64,000 nucleotides of DNA. Origin: Microglena sp. YARC. Its lineage: Eukaryota; Chlorophyta; Chlorophyceae; Chlamydomonadales; Chlamydomonadaceae. The stretch covers positions 118,189,966-118,253,965 of the forward strand of contig CM039462.1 of NCBI GenBank assembly GCA_022414725.1. Direction: 5' to 3'. The position numbers and the translations under genes are program-made. The notes beneath the pieces are model-generated. The model saw only the letters and a list, made by a program, of their open reading frames with translations, was not told the origin of the DNA and did not search any database. Shown here one piece after another: positions 34,401-39,797 of this stretch (position 1 is the first letter of the stretch; each line of letters starts with the position of its first letter).

Positions 34401-35939
34401 CCCTTCTTAATCTAGGATTATTCTAATCTCTCCATGATGTCTTTGCTTTAATTTAGGATCAACCTAATGTAGCTCACCCAAATTATGGGGGGACTAGTCC
34501 AGATATCATGTCTAAAAGACAAATCCTCTAGTCTCGAATCATGCCACTTCTCGTAACCAAGGACATCTTCACATGCCTTAACCAAGCCTTGACTTTCCTT
34601 CCCCAGCTTCCCAGCAGTCTCCCTGCAGCCTATCTGCAGCCCTCTGCAGCACTTAGTCCAGCCCCATGGCAGCCTATCTGCTCTAGCCTGCAGCCTATCT
34701 GCAGTTTCCTTACACCTTCCCAGCAGCCTTTCTGCCACCTAGCCTGCAACTTACCTGCAGTTTCCTTGCACCTTCTCAGCAGCCTTTCTGCTACTTAGCC
34801 TGCAGCCTACCTGCAGTGTTCCTTACCTAGCCAGCTACCCCAGGAGACTGACATTACTTTGAAGACCCCTGCTAAAGTGATTCCTCCCTTTCAGCTACTA
34901 GAAATTCCCAAAGTCTCCCTAGCTTTTATATTTTTTAATTTTCTTATGCCCCTCAGTTAATTCCAGGAATTTTTGAGCTCAAGAATACCTTGAATTGGGG
35001 GGGATGTTATTGACTGATTTATATATCAGTCTCTGAGTCGGCATAATGCACACCGGTACCTTTCCCTCCTGGTACCGCGTTGCCTGCCGCCAGGCCACAG
35101 GCTAGCTGTGGCCTGCACGTGACTGCAGTACCCTGCAGTACACATCTCTTCTATATGATTGCGCCTGTTGCGCTTAATAGCATCTTCTCCTCTATCGAGC
35201 CTATGCCGTTGTAACAATCTTACATTCACAACCGTAGCACAAGGCTAAACAACAACGTAAACTCCGGAAAAAACTTTGAGGTTGCTTTTCACGCAGGCAT
35301 CGGATAAACGAGGAATCAAACTGTCGGCAGGGGCACACCGGGAGGTCAACATTTTCGAAGTCAACTCCATCAAAAAAGGTCGAAGGAAAAAAGTGCGCTG
35401 AAGGAATATATAGCATAATGCCAACCTACTTGAAAGACTCCTGTCATTCCCATCAGCACTTGCATGATACGCATCACACATTTGCTTGACCACCTCCACG
35501 TGTTGGTGCCCCAAAAAGAAAGACCGAAAAAAACAGTCCATCCTGCGACCACTCGGGCTGAAGAGTCGCCCACTGCCGATCATCTCCCTGAACGCTTGGA
35601 TAACAGAGCGATGGGGATCAGGGGGCAGGGCGCTCGCACTCACACCAGCCTGCGACAAGTAAAATCAGTATCATTCGTACAGGCTGTGCAACTATCATTA
35701 CCATACGCAGTACAAACAATTTATGACTATAAATGCTTCAGTACATCGAACGCTTACAACGAAAGGCGCGAAAACGCGCAACACTGGGTGCTTCCCGTCC
35801 TCGCAAGGAAGCTCATGCCACGCTTGCATGGTCTGCTCCATCAGCGCAATCTCAGATTCAACTGGCAACACTTCCAAAGGCCTCCTTAAAAGCTCCATCC
35901 TCTTCTTCTCCCTTATCCTGGCGAACAAGAAAGAAACAC
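22345..35939 (-). CDS. Gene B: unknown multi-exon protein, split by an LTR retrotransposon
   Basis: Exons with matching phases (5' to 3'): 35939-35758, 35649-35430, 35397-35225 continuing at 30399-30351 across the LTR element, 30269-30106, 29991-29886, 29023-28753, 27752-27583, 27488-27170. Further probable exons, junctions unresolved: about 26797-26646, 26187-26049, 25408-25241, 24058-23940, 22404-22345. The 5' end was not found. The N-terminal and middle parts are globular (for example WYALLRQLTEIAEYTR, FVDANNAISF, LGVFLEDLLDIPVIVIGGN, GVKSHYFVFVPNKDVFAGYP); after about 27.7 kb the protein becomes Pro/Gly/Ser-, then Arg/Ser-rich and disordered-looking. I do not recognise a family; a domesticated or element-encoded protein remains possible. 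Confidence 0.55.
22543..22690 (+). mobile_element. Family F element, partial copy
   Basis: AATTGAGCGACTCGGTGCGA and CGCCATGCAGCGACGGAATG match other copies. Confidence 0.65.
22984..23124 (+). mobile_element. SINE-like family S, copy 3
   Basis: Contains GTTTGGGGTTCAGTTCATCA, GGTTGGGCAAGTCCCTTTAG and CTGGACTGTAACA. Confidence 0.8.
23268..23452 (-). mobile_element. Family F element
   Basis: CGCTGCATGGCGACGAATGG, GTCTGGCTAACCTAGTAAG and TCGCTCAATTTGCGACACGT. Confidence 0.7.
23496..23600. repeat. GGA-rich microsatellite
   Basis: GAGGAGGAGGAGAAGGAGG run; a similar GGAGGAGG tract lies at 23815-23910. Confidence 0.9.
23940..24058 (-). CDS. Gene B probable exon (SSDDDVVDMSNSTS)
   Basis: Acceptor CTATTTGCAG. 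The frame reads GHAKRLKALRPPVARSPAAH then LVGSVSSDDDVVDMSNSTS; basic then acidic low complexity. The end site (GTGTCA) is weak. Confidence 0.35.
24112..24272 (+). mobile_element. SINE-like family S, copy 4
   Basis: Full-length-looking copy: GTAGCATGAACTCAGGGCCC through CTGGACTGTAACAT. Confidence 0.85.
24340..24440. repeat. Imperfect inverted repeat around GCAGACGAC
   Basis: AGTCGTCTGCTGCCCATGG and a reverse-complementary ACGCAGCAGACGACAG arm lie about 25 bp apart and can form a hairpin (24376-24423). Confidence 0.5.
24722..24918. repeat. 15-bp tandem repeat
   Basis: About 13 units of CTGAAAATGCATGCC with A/G variants. As 15 is a multiple of 3 it gives pentapeptide ORFs on both strands, which are artefacts. 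Confidence 0.95.
25241..25408 (-). CDS. Gene B probable exon, paralogue of 26049-26187
   Basis: Acceptor TCTCTGCAG, donor CTGAAAG^GTGTGT. The frame reads GTTRSSSGWLGQQRPDSHSK and continues to MGTFSGDELLLK. Its entry phase does not fit 26049-26187, so an exon is missing or a frame is wrong. Confidence 0.35.
25564..25751. mobile_element. Family M MITE (ATGATATCAT palindromes), copy 1
   Basis: Starts TAGGGATAGGCAATATGATA and ends CGCCGTTCCCTA; the ends are inverted (TAGGGAxxGGCAATAT) and the body is built from ATGATATCATATGATATCAT palindromes flanking a CTAGGTAACTTTGGCCTGG-like spacer. Confidence 0.85.
25864..26040. mobile_element. Family M MITE, copy 2
   Basis: TAGGGACGCGCATATCATAT ... TTGCTGTTCCCTA. 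Confidence 0.85.
26049..26187 (-). CDS. Gene B probable exon (Gly/Arg/Ser-rich)
   Basis: Acceptor CCTTTGCAG, donor GATGGTGG^GTAATG. The frame reads YTSGSSGGLLGRRRGSQQKK, then APSESFSEGECSDG. It is paralogous in its first half to the exon at 25241-25408 (SSSGWLGQQRPDSHSKKPRR). Confidence 0.45.
26646..26797 (-). CDS. Gene B probable exon with KARSERQGSDGG end
   Basis: The minus frame reads GGFYNPLVDVGAVVQAEMAD, DIAHSRRVEAWTALADKARS, then ERQGSDGG before GTACCC. The upstream acceptor is missing: a family P element begins within ~25 bp, so the exon may have lost its splice site. The KARSERQGS end recurs at 26.38 kb. Confidence 0.45.
26822..27030 (+). mobile_element. Family P element
   Basis: GCAGCGTCGCAAGAAACGCG, TTGGCTGACGTGTCAGGCTT and GGGGGCTCCCGCCCTTCAGA. 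It abuts the acceptor side of a gene B exon. Confidence 0.8.
27170..27488 (-). CDS. Gene B exon (SEVGRGAATAGQ...)
   Basis: Acceptor CTACTTTAG (tandem TAG/CAG), donor CATATTG^GTAGGT. It encodes RLFSPNIPAKRRASNVSVSE, ASSRGGGATGSSTWRPFYQV and VPPTSNLSAPIAVRGTTVVK; mostly low complexity. Confidence 0.5.
27583..27752 (-). CDS. Gene B exon, Pro/Gly/Ser-rich
   Basis: Acceptor GCGTCAG (weak pyrimidine tract). The frame has strong third-position pattern (CCT, GGT, TCT, GCG) and reads VPGAPPGSAPTGVPDVSGAS. The donor CACCCA^GTATCT is chosen because its phase fits the next exon. Confidence 0.4.
28210..28435 (+). mobile_element. Family P element
   Basis: GCAGCGTCGCAAGCGACGCG, GCGAGTTAGTTACGCAACCG, GGGGGCTCCCGCCCCCTTGA. 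Confidence 0.85.
28554..28731. mobile_element. Family M MITE, copy 3
   Basis: TAGGGATTGGCAAATCATAT ... ATTGCCGTTCCCTA. Confidence 0.85.
28753..29023 (-). CDS. Gene B exon (largest globular exon)
   Basis: Acceptor GACATGCAG, donor CCGCTAG^GTGAGA. It encodes ALAGDSEIGFNVQTSKRFDG, GAVSLFIAGVKSHYFVFVPN, KDVFAGYPDMAHAAASASFS and LRLEGHVTTCPEWGEVQPL; alternating strands suggest a compact domain. Confidence 0.65.
29150..29830. repeat. Tandem ~115 bp units, CT-rich
   Basis: Three clear units contain AACCTGCCCCTCACAAGATT, CAGTCTGTCTCAACCTGTCT and TACCTCCCGCTCCAACGTAC; they lie in a gene B intron. Confidence 0.8.
29886..29991 (-). CDS. Gene B exon (NDRFEGNVPTELGVFLEDLL)
   Basis: Acceptor ATACAGCAG, donor GGCAAC^GTAAGT. 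Enters with 1 nt and leaves in phase 0, matching both neighbours. An upstream overlapping frame (ELYDGYPEGGVPEDLKAAHT) is open but does not fit the phases. Confidence 0.6.
30106..30269 (-). CDS. Gene B exon (hydrophobic segment)
   Basis: Acceptor TTATGCAG, donor TTTAC^GTGCAG. It encodes CIILADVQFTRIARFCLLLL, then VGMPAYKGLVAKRMRIMLIP and LFVDANNAISF. The LLLLLLRV run is short for a membrane helix. Enters in phase 0, leaves in phase 2. Confidence 0.6.
30351..30399 (-). CDS. Gene B exon, part right of the LTR element
   Basis: Sixteen codons WYALLRQLTEIAEYTR end at a strong donor ACGAGG^GTACGT (phase 0). They begin at 30398; base 30399 is one extra base relative to a clean in-frame join with the 35225 side. 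Confidence 0.55.
30400..30621 (+). repeat. 5' LTR (222 bp)
   Basis: Begins TGTTATTGACTG, ends AATCTTACA. It differs from the 3' LTR by a CA/CT substitution near its start and a 2-bp length change in TCTATTCTATATG, so the insertion is recent. Confidence 0.9.
31134..31847 (+). CDS. gag: Gag capsid-like protein (UBN2/Copia type)
   Basis: A 237-codon ATG ORF. Residues near 8-20 (NNLYTWRCARQHILLAL) match the W-containing helix of Copia Gag, and SLQTYLSRAADMYSQI with the following FLNLIVKGLNSRPEYDGYIN matches the later Gag helices. It would form the particle that packages element RNA. The ORF stops at TGA (31845-31847); two in-frame codons later the next ORF starts with ATG in the same frame, so the capsid and nucleocapsid parts of Gag, normally one protein, are separated by a single stop. 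That is either read-through or a mutation. Confidence 0.8.
   Translation: MQPQRIFTGNNLYTWRCARQHILLALKSDRDTIAVAFDCQQAVVASEPADSDGYPADDITYPVVAGADPAVPARGVPTRISTWKNNKAFKIIIDHVSDAIQQAIHANTDMATRAFRFLDALYSEEGSRLEHTTLTAILGIRMTSTESLQTYLSRAADMYSQIPKIQNLHIVSTSTFLNLIVKGLNSRPEYDGYINQFTPTAITTFAMLQSALFNWCLVKQVDPAPSPEEAEMAAAAY
31854..32975 (+). CDS. Nucleocapsid zinc knuckle plus retropepsin-like domain
   Basis: The 373-codon frame has a CX2CX4HX4C zinc knuckle at residues 22-35 (CWNCGGIGHSSRDC), a Lys/Arg/Asp-rich linker, and a Copia protease-like domain from about residue 182: EWIIDTAAHSHATSN, with LQLADQDSPPI and LIILNNVLLADCNMPNIISI further on (the usual ADG and NVLYVP-type strands). The active-site triplet is D-T-A instead of D-S/T-G, so activity is doubtful. 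The ORF is in frame with the upstream gag and ends in a degenerate copy of a 32-residue repeat where a C6 run shifts the frame. Confidence 0.75.
   Translation: MPFNSKHLQFRDRTISYKKMICWNCGGIGHSSRDCTSEDTDLAFRPADSDEADHGSKSPPKNRSGDDKDPDDKKTPKKTSDRRRPRRYPSRGRHAHVADGDQSTSTSNSDSEGEERNFLSLALDEDNLQPMRFATPTRGKSVSFALPPDPLANTAFFGQISADDECTIEDDGEVFQAALQTEWIIDTAAHSHATSNISHLHDIQDLPQPIRLQLADQDSPPIFCKQIGKAKIRGHGRTLIILNNVLLADCNMPNIISIHAATSLCPNLQVHLSKTQAILSIPRPSGTKLLLSCPKRHGLYLTQTLPVTTSNPSTPVGPPIAYIMMVTKTPSTHTGSETGQYPPTQRPPPVELIKTARIPPLPLQRLHPTLILR
32927..32933 (+). promoter_or_regulatory. Candidate -1 frameshift heptamer C CCC CCT
   Basis: In the upstream frame the codons are ATC CCC CCT; a -1 slip re-pairs as CCC CCC, which fits the X XXY YYZ rule and enters the third ORF. 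Sister repeats have only four Cs here, so a 2-nt expansion mutation is the alternative. Confidence 0.45.
32933..34291 (+). CDS. Third ORF of the LTR element, likely expressed by frameshift; unknown function
   Basis: The frame has no ATG near its start; the annotated-looking start at 32996 is GTG. It begins with three perfect 96-bp repeats (32996-33283) encoding VEADQDLHDFPSTSAPSAPH + TASEIGQYPPTH, then an acidic region and a C-terminal ~200 residues of unknown fold (FTSRFPTLLTSEKEQFPHRP, MDPRSCAHPGGKVLCVNHLS). The upstream ORF carries a degenerate repeat of the same family in frame 0, joined to this frame at CCCCCCT (32927-32933). No RT, RNase H or integrase motif is visible. Confidence 0.6.
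   Translation, partial: STSATSAPHTDFEIGQYPPTHVEADQDLHDFPSTSAPSAPHTASEIGQYPPTHVEADQDLHDFPSTSAPSAPHTASEIGQYPPTHVEADQDLHDFPSTSAPSAPHTASEIGQYPPTHVEADQDLQDHPPPICQYHSPSTAGNLEDSADDTDSDDMPELIHPEVHKHQDDPGLGVDDPPDTTPALQQQLDNLNLQHARAEMELLSDQIRTNYEEYDGPIDGDGPLKPSDLDTATTWDQWILVNRSPDIGLPLGEVNQNVNHFHFSNNSSLSLTRFGCTLHHLNSRPASPAFNIKPRPPLSKLIPAFTSRFPTLLTSEKEQFPHRPMHKEPSDACSPIIKHNSRLQQKGQAYPTVSTTARPTLQWAICLQAAMVNAHAHTLSFRPKMIMDPRSCAHPGGKVLCVNHLSMNWSPMDFTFINILTPPSLAPKSFDQFFAQICQQLDLDGFPSKPST
32996..33300 (+). repeat. 96-bp coding tandem repeat
   Basis: Perfect or near-perfect units start at 32996, 33092, 33188 with a partial fourth at 33284. Confidence 0.95.
34292..35004 (+). other. 3' non-coding part of the LTR element
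   Basis: Contains AGCCTATCTGCAG and CCTGCAGCCT(A/T)CTGCAG short direct repeats (34620-34815) and the polypurine tract. Confidence 0.6.
35005..35224 (+). repeat. 3' LTR (220 bp)
   Basis: Same ends as the 5' LTR; preceded by the polypurine tract. Confidence 0.9.
35225..35397 (-). CDS. Gene B exon, part left of the LTR element (minus-strand 5' part)
   Basis: Acceptor CCTTCAG. The frame entered in phase 1 reads FFDGVDFENVDLPVCPCRQF and FRSLRCCLALCYGCE, and remains open up to the 3' LTR boundary at 35224. The other half of the exon lies past the element at 30351-30399. Confidence 0.55.
35430..35649 (-). CDS. Gene B exon (AGVSASALPPDPHRSVI...)
   Basis: Acceptor TTGTCGCAG, donor TTTCAA^GTAGGT. 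It encodes RSVIQAFREMIGSGRLFSPS, SGRRMDCFFRSFFLGHQHVE and VVKQMCDAYHASADGNDRSL; leaves in phase 1. Confidence 0.65.
35758..35939 (-). CDS. Gene B exon (VSFLFARIREKKRMELL...)
   Basis: Acceptor GGATGCAG, donor TTTCGTT^GTAAGC. It encodes a basic helix, then MEQTMQAWHELPCEDGKHPV and a strand-like LRVFAPFV. Leaves in phase 0. A start codon upstream was not identified; family P-like sequence begins near 36000. Confidence 0.6.
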
Positions 35940-35999
35940 CTGCATCCATACTGAAGACGGCGATACAAGGAGTGTAACGTATAGACAAGTTCTAAGAGC

Positions 36000-36070
36000 G
36001 TGTCGCAAGCGACACGGAAAATCGCTTCTGCAGTCACCGGCAGGGAGTTTCGGAAGTAGTGGAGAAAGTA
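36000..36070 (+). mobile_element. Family P-related fragment
   Basis: GTGTCGCAAGCGACACGGAA palindrome followed by diverged sequence. Confidence 0.5.
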
Positions 36071-36337
36071 GCTACTCGAAGCCGAATAGAGGTACAAACA
36101 TTGAACAACTTTTGCGAAGGATTTTGACCGCTGCGATGCTGACAACTCTAGGCATGCGCACTCCAACTATGAGCAAAAATGGTGGGTGGGGAGGTGGTCG
36201 GAATCGTTCAAACGCCTCGGACCCTCGGACAGACGGACGGACATCGGACATCGGACAGCGGAGAGAGACACGGGGGGAATCTAGGGCTTCAGCCCCGGTA
36301 CCCCTGGGGGGTCCAGAGGGGGCTAAAGCGACAAGTT

Positions 36338-36520
36338 CGATGCAGCGTCGCCTGCGGCGCTAAAATTGGCGGAGAGTGATCGCGAGGGAGCGACAGGGGG
36401 CAACGGAAGCGAGTCAGTTACGAGACCGTTGGCTGACGTGTCGGGCTTCATCACGGTCAGACGGATGGATGGATGGATGGACGGACAAATGGGTTACACT
36501 GGGGGCTCCGCCAAAAACGT
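36338..36520 (+). mobile_element. Family P element
   Basis: GCAGCGTCGCCTGCGGCGCT, TTGGCTGACGTGTCGGGCTT, ACGGACAAATGGGTTACACT. Confidence 0.85.
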
Positions 36521-36534
36521 ACTACTTTCCCTAA

Positions 36535-36912
36535 CAGTAGTACTGCCGGGCGGTCCTCGGCTGCCCTGGTTTCCCAGGCAGATCTCCCGTTGTACTGCCA
36601 GGCACTTTTTTTATTGTTGACTTTCTTCATAGTCCTCCAGTACCTTCTTTGTTTCTTTTTCGGCACGAGGCTGTCTTGTTGGAGTAGTTTTGTCGTTTTG
36701 CTGCTGAGTTCCTTCCCCTTGTTTCTCTTTTTTGGTTGCCCTCGACAACCCTGCTCTATCGGGCAGCTCGCCGGGGGTATCTTGGTTGCCCTCGACTACA
36801 CTGCTCTATCGGGCAGCTCGCCGATGTACTGCCAAGTACCATTTTAAAGTTCCAGTCTAAGGTATCTAGGCGGCCCACGACTCCACTGCTCTATCGGCCA
36901 GCTCGCCGATAC
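36535..36912 (+). repeat. ~70-78 bp tandem units (CTGCTCTATCGGGCAGCTCG)
   Basis: Units with GGTTGCCCTCGAC, CTGCTCTATCGGGCAGCTCG and GATGTACTGCCAAGTACC. The same unit appears inverted at 58970-59190. Confidence 0.75.
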
Positions 36913-36959
36913 CACTTTCTCCTCTGGTTTTCGAGTTCCCTCTTTGTAACGTTAAGTTA

Positions 36960-37445
36960 AGGTATAGTAATTAACTGGAAGACAAAGGAAAGTTCTCATG
37001 CTGAGCTTGAGCTCGTACCATTTACTTCTTCCAGCGCGTCCCCCTACCTGAACCCTGATAGACCCTGTTTGTTGGTCAACTGATCGTTTGTCAACTGCGG
37101 TCGCTACGTCTGCTCTCTGAGCTACGTCTGCTCTTAGTCAGATCAATCAGACGGGAAGCGGGAAGTCGTCGCCACCTCGAGGGGGCGCTGGGTGAGGATC
37201 ACTATCCGATATCCGTCACAATTCCCCCTTCTCTAGACCTGGACTATTCCTGGAGTCTGGTACCGTTTCGTTGAGGCTCAGAAGCCAGGCGTGCGGAAGA
37301 GAAACTCTTTAGGGGTGAAATCCCTGTAACTTGTCCGTCCATATCTCGAGGTTGTTGTACACTTGTATAGATCGATCTGTGACGAATACGTGGGGTAAGA
37401 GTCACTGAGATAGTCTCCCCCTGGCCTGGTTCAGAGGAAGAAAAA
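36960..37445. other. No feature recognised
   Basis: Unique sequence without a supported exon. Confidence 0.35.
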
Positions 37446-37449
37446 CGAT

Positions 37450-37685
37450 TCTTGTGTAGCGTCGCAAGCGACGCGAAAAAATGGCGGAGTGACCTGGCAA
37501 CGAAAAGAAAGGTGGCAACGGGAAGTCGGGAACGGAGCTGACCGAAGCCAGTTAGTTGTGACAGTCGGCCGACGTGTCAGGCTTCGTCTCTGTCGTCGGA
37601 CGCACAAACGGACATCGGACAACGGGGTAACCCGGGGGGTGGCCTCCCGCCCCCCAGAAGGGGAGGCACCGCCAACGAAGGAAAC
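37450..37685 (+). mobile_element. Family P element, left arm of inverted pair
   Basis: GTAGCGTCGCAAGCGACGCG, GACGTGTCAGGCTTCG, GGGTGGCCTCCCGCCCCCCA. Confidence 0.85.
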
Positions 37686-37704
37686 AAAAATGTTATCATT
37701 TACA

Positions 37705-37897
37705 TTTTTGACGAAGCCCCCTCTTCAAGGGGGCGTGAGCCTCCATGTTTGCCCATTTGTCCGTCCGAACGACCATCCATCCATCCGTCTGACCGCGCTG
37801 AAGCCTGACACGTCAGCCATCGGTCTCGTAACTAACTCGCTTTCGTTGCCACCTGTCGCTCCGTCGCGATCACTCTCCGCCATTTTTTAGCGTCGCC
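37705..37897 (-). mobile_element. Family P element, right arm of inverted pair
   Basis: GAAGCCCCCTCTTCAAGGGG, GAAGCCTGACACGTCAGCCA, CTCTCCGCCATTTTTTAGCG. Opposite orientation to 37450-37685 with about 20 bp between. Confidence 0.85.
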
Positions 37898-37924
37898 TGC
37901 GTATAATTTGTTCTGGTTATTGTT

Positions 37925-38070
37925 GTCAATTGCAGAGGACGGCGAGCAGCCAAATTGCTGGCTGAAGCTATGTGACCAAGTTCAAGTTCAAGTTGTAGAC
38001 ATAACTAACAACGGCGGGCAGCCAAATTGCTGGCTGGAGATATGTAACCAAGTTCTAGGCATAACTAGGT
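37925..38070 (+). repeat. Family G, two tandem copies
   Basis: GACGGCGAGCAGCCAAATTG and ACGGCGGGCAGCCAAATTGC, each followed by GCTGGCTG(A/G)AG...AACCAAGTTC. Confidence 0.75.
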
Positions 38071-38167
38071 CGTCTTTCAGGCCGTGCAATCCTTTCATGC
38101 GTGGTGCCGTGGAGGCACTTGCCACGTTTGGCTTGTCACGTGCAACCTCGTCATCATTTTCTTCTTG

Positions 38168-38310
38168 GACCTGTACAAGTCTTTAAACTCTCTAGCCCGT
38201 TTAATGTGCTCCCAGATTTCCTTGGGCATTGCACGGGGGGGCGGTAATGGAAGACGGTGAGTAGCCCAGAGTTGGCTGAAAAACCATGTAACAATTCGAA
38301 GTCATTGTAA
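38168..38310 (+). mobile_element. SINE-like family G, long copy
   Basis: About 140 bp from ACAAGTCTTTAAACT through GAAGACGGTGAGTAGCCCAG to CCATGTAACAATTC. It is shared with 38575-38710 and 56283-56415. Confidence 0.75.
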
Positions 38311-38511
38311 ACCTCTTGTGAAACAAAGGGCTGAATGTCCCACCTCATCGTCCCCTTCCTCCAATATCTCATCATTATTATCTCAATATCTCTTCAAATA
38401 TTTCAAATCACTATCCCACCATATACTCGTAGCATTAAGAGACAAGCTGGGTCCACGGTCGCAAGAATCTACAGTCGCAGGACTAATCAATTGGAAAGCT
38501 AATAATAATTA

Positions 38512-38555
38512 AGCTAAGCTAAGCTAAGCTAAGCTAAGCTAAGCTAAGCTAATAA
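38512..38555. repeat. (AAGCT)n microsatellite
   Basis: TAAGCTAAGCTAAGCT run. Confidence 0.95.
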
Positions 38556-38574
38556 TAAAGAGACACCCGGGCAA

Positions 38575-38710
38575 GTCTTTAAACTGTCTAATCTGTTTAG
38601 TGTGCTTCCTGTTTTCTGTGGGTATCGCACTGGGGGGCTTGGCATTGGAAGACGGTGAGCAGCCCAAAGTTGGCCGAAAAACCATGTAACAATTCAAATT
38701 CAAATTATAT
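38575..38710 (+). mobile_element. SINE-like family G, long copy
   Basis: ACAAGTCTTTAAACTG-like head, GAAGACGGTGAGCAGCCCAA and CATGTAACAATTCAAATTC tail. Confidence 0.75.
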
Positions 38711-38796
38711 TCTGACTAAAGCACCTTCACTGATGCTACCTAAGATTGGGTTTGTGCTTAGAATTGAGTTGAATGGCCGCGTCACGACTCCCAACT

Positions 38797-39797
38797 TCAT
38801 GATCTTCCAAGGTGCCAGAGGAGAGCATCACTCAAAGCAGCGAGAGCCTGCCTGTATTCCCCTTTGCCTGCCTGCCAGGATTCCCCTTCACTCTTTCCCC
38901 CCTTGGCTCCTTCAACTCCTTGAGCCTTGGCTCCTTGGGCTCCTTGAGCCTTGGCTACTTGAGGCTTGGCTCCTTGGGCTACTTGGGCTCCTTGAGGCTT
39001 GGCTCCTTGGGATCCTTGAGGCTTGGCTCCTTGGGCTCCTTGAGCCTTGGCTCCTTGGGCTCCTTGAGGCTTGGCTCCTTTGAGGCTCTCTTCCTCCACG
39101 AGAGCCACCTTTAAGGCTCTCTTTGAGGCTTGGGGCTCTACCTGAGGCTCCCTTTGAGGCTCTCTTCTTCCATGAGAGCCTCCTTTGAAGCTCTCTCCCT
39201 CACCTGAACCAAGTAAAATCGCAGCGTCTACATCTGCTAGGGCAGACAACATCCGCACAACACTGAGTGAGTCTAGCTCCCCAGGTTTCAATGAGGCTAT
39301 CAAATGAAGAGATGAGTCCACCAGGGGCTCATGTTGAGCCGATAGGGGAGAAGGACCTGCCCCTCCTTTGCTTTCCTCACGTCTATCGCTAGAGGCTTGC
39401 CTTGCACCTCCCTCGATCTGGCTTGCATGCTTGTACAGCTGAGAAACTGCCCATAATGTCTCAGCGGTGTGCTGTACAAGCTTGGGACCATACTCCTTCT
39501 TCCTCTTTCTTTGATACCAATATTGTGTGTTGGAGCTCTGTTGAGGCGGAGCGTTATTGAGTTGGAGTCTATCAGAGCGTCGTCTGTTGCCCTTCAATTT
39601 TGCCTTCTGGTATGGTGAAGATCGGTTGGCCACTCCTTCTTGAAACTCAGCAGCCGCTCTATTTGAAGCAGCCAAGACCCACTCGCTATCGTTCCCATAA
39701 CCAACGTGGGCCATGCCACAAAGGATATCCAGCAAAACAGGCATGGGCAAAGCATCGGCTTTCATGCAGTCCCTAGACAACAAAGCATCCCACAAAT
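38797..39797 (-). CDS. Gene A terminal exon with GAK/QGA repeat tail
   Basis: Acceptor CTCATGCAG after a CT-rich tract. Encodes LWDALLSRDCMKADALPMPV, then a basic region, and from about 39110 an AKPQGAQGAKAQGAQGAK repeat built of 9-24 nt units (GGCTCCTTG on the plus strand). It stops at TGA (38797-38799) after LLWHLGRS. Confidence 0.7.

Larger units (their letters stand above)
30400..35224 (+). mobile_element. Non-autonomous Copia-type LTR retrotransposon (gag-protease, no pol)
   Basis: Two nearly identical LTRs (30400-30621 and 35005-35224) bracket a gag-like ORF, an NC/protease ORF and a third ORF, with a polypurine tract GGGGGGGA (34997-35004) just before the 3' LTR. Integrase, reverse transcriptase and RNase H motifs are absent, so it depends on another element. 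No 5-bp target duplication matches (ACCAT on the left, TTCAC on the right). A canonical tRNA-iMet primer site was not seen after the 5' LTR. It lies inside gene B on the opposite strand. Confidence 0.9.
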
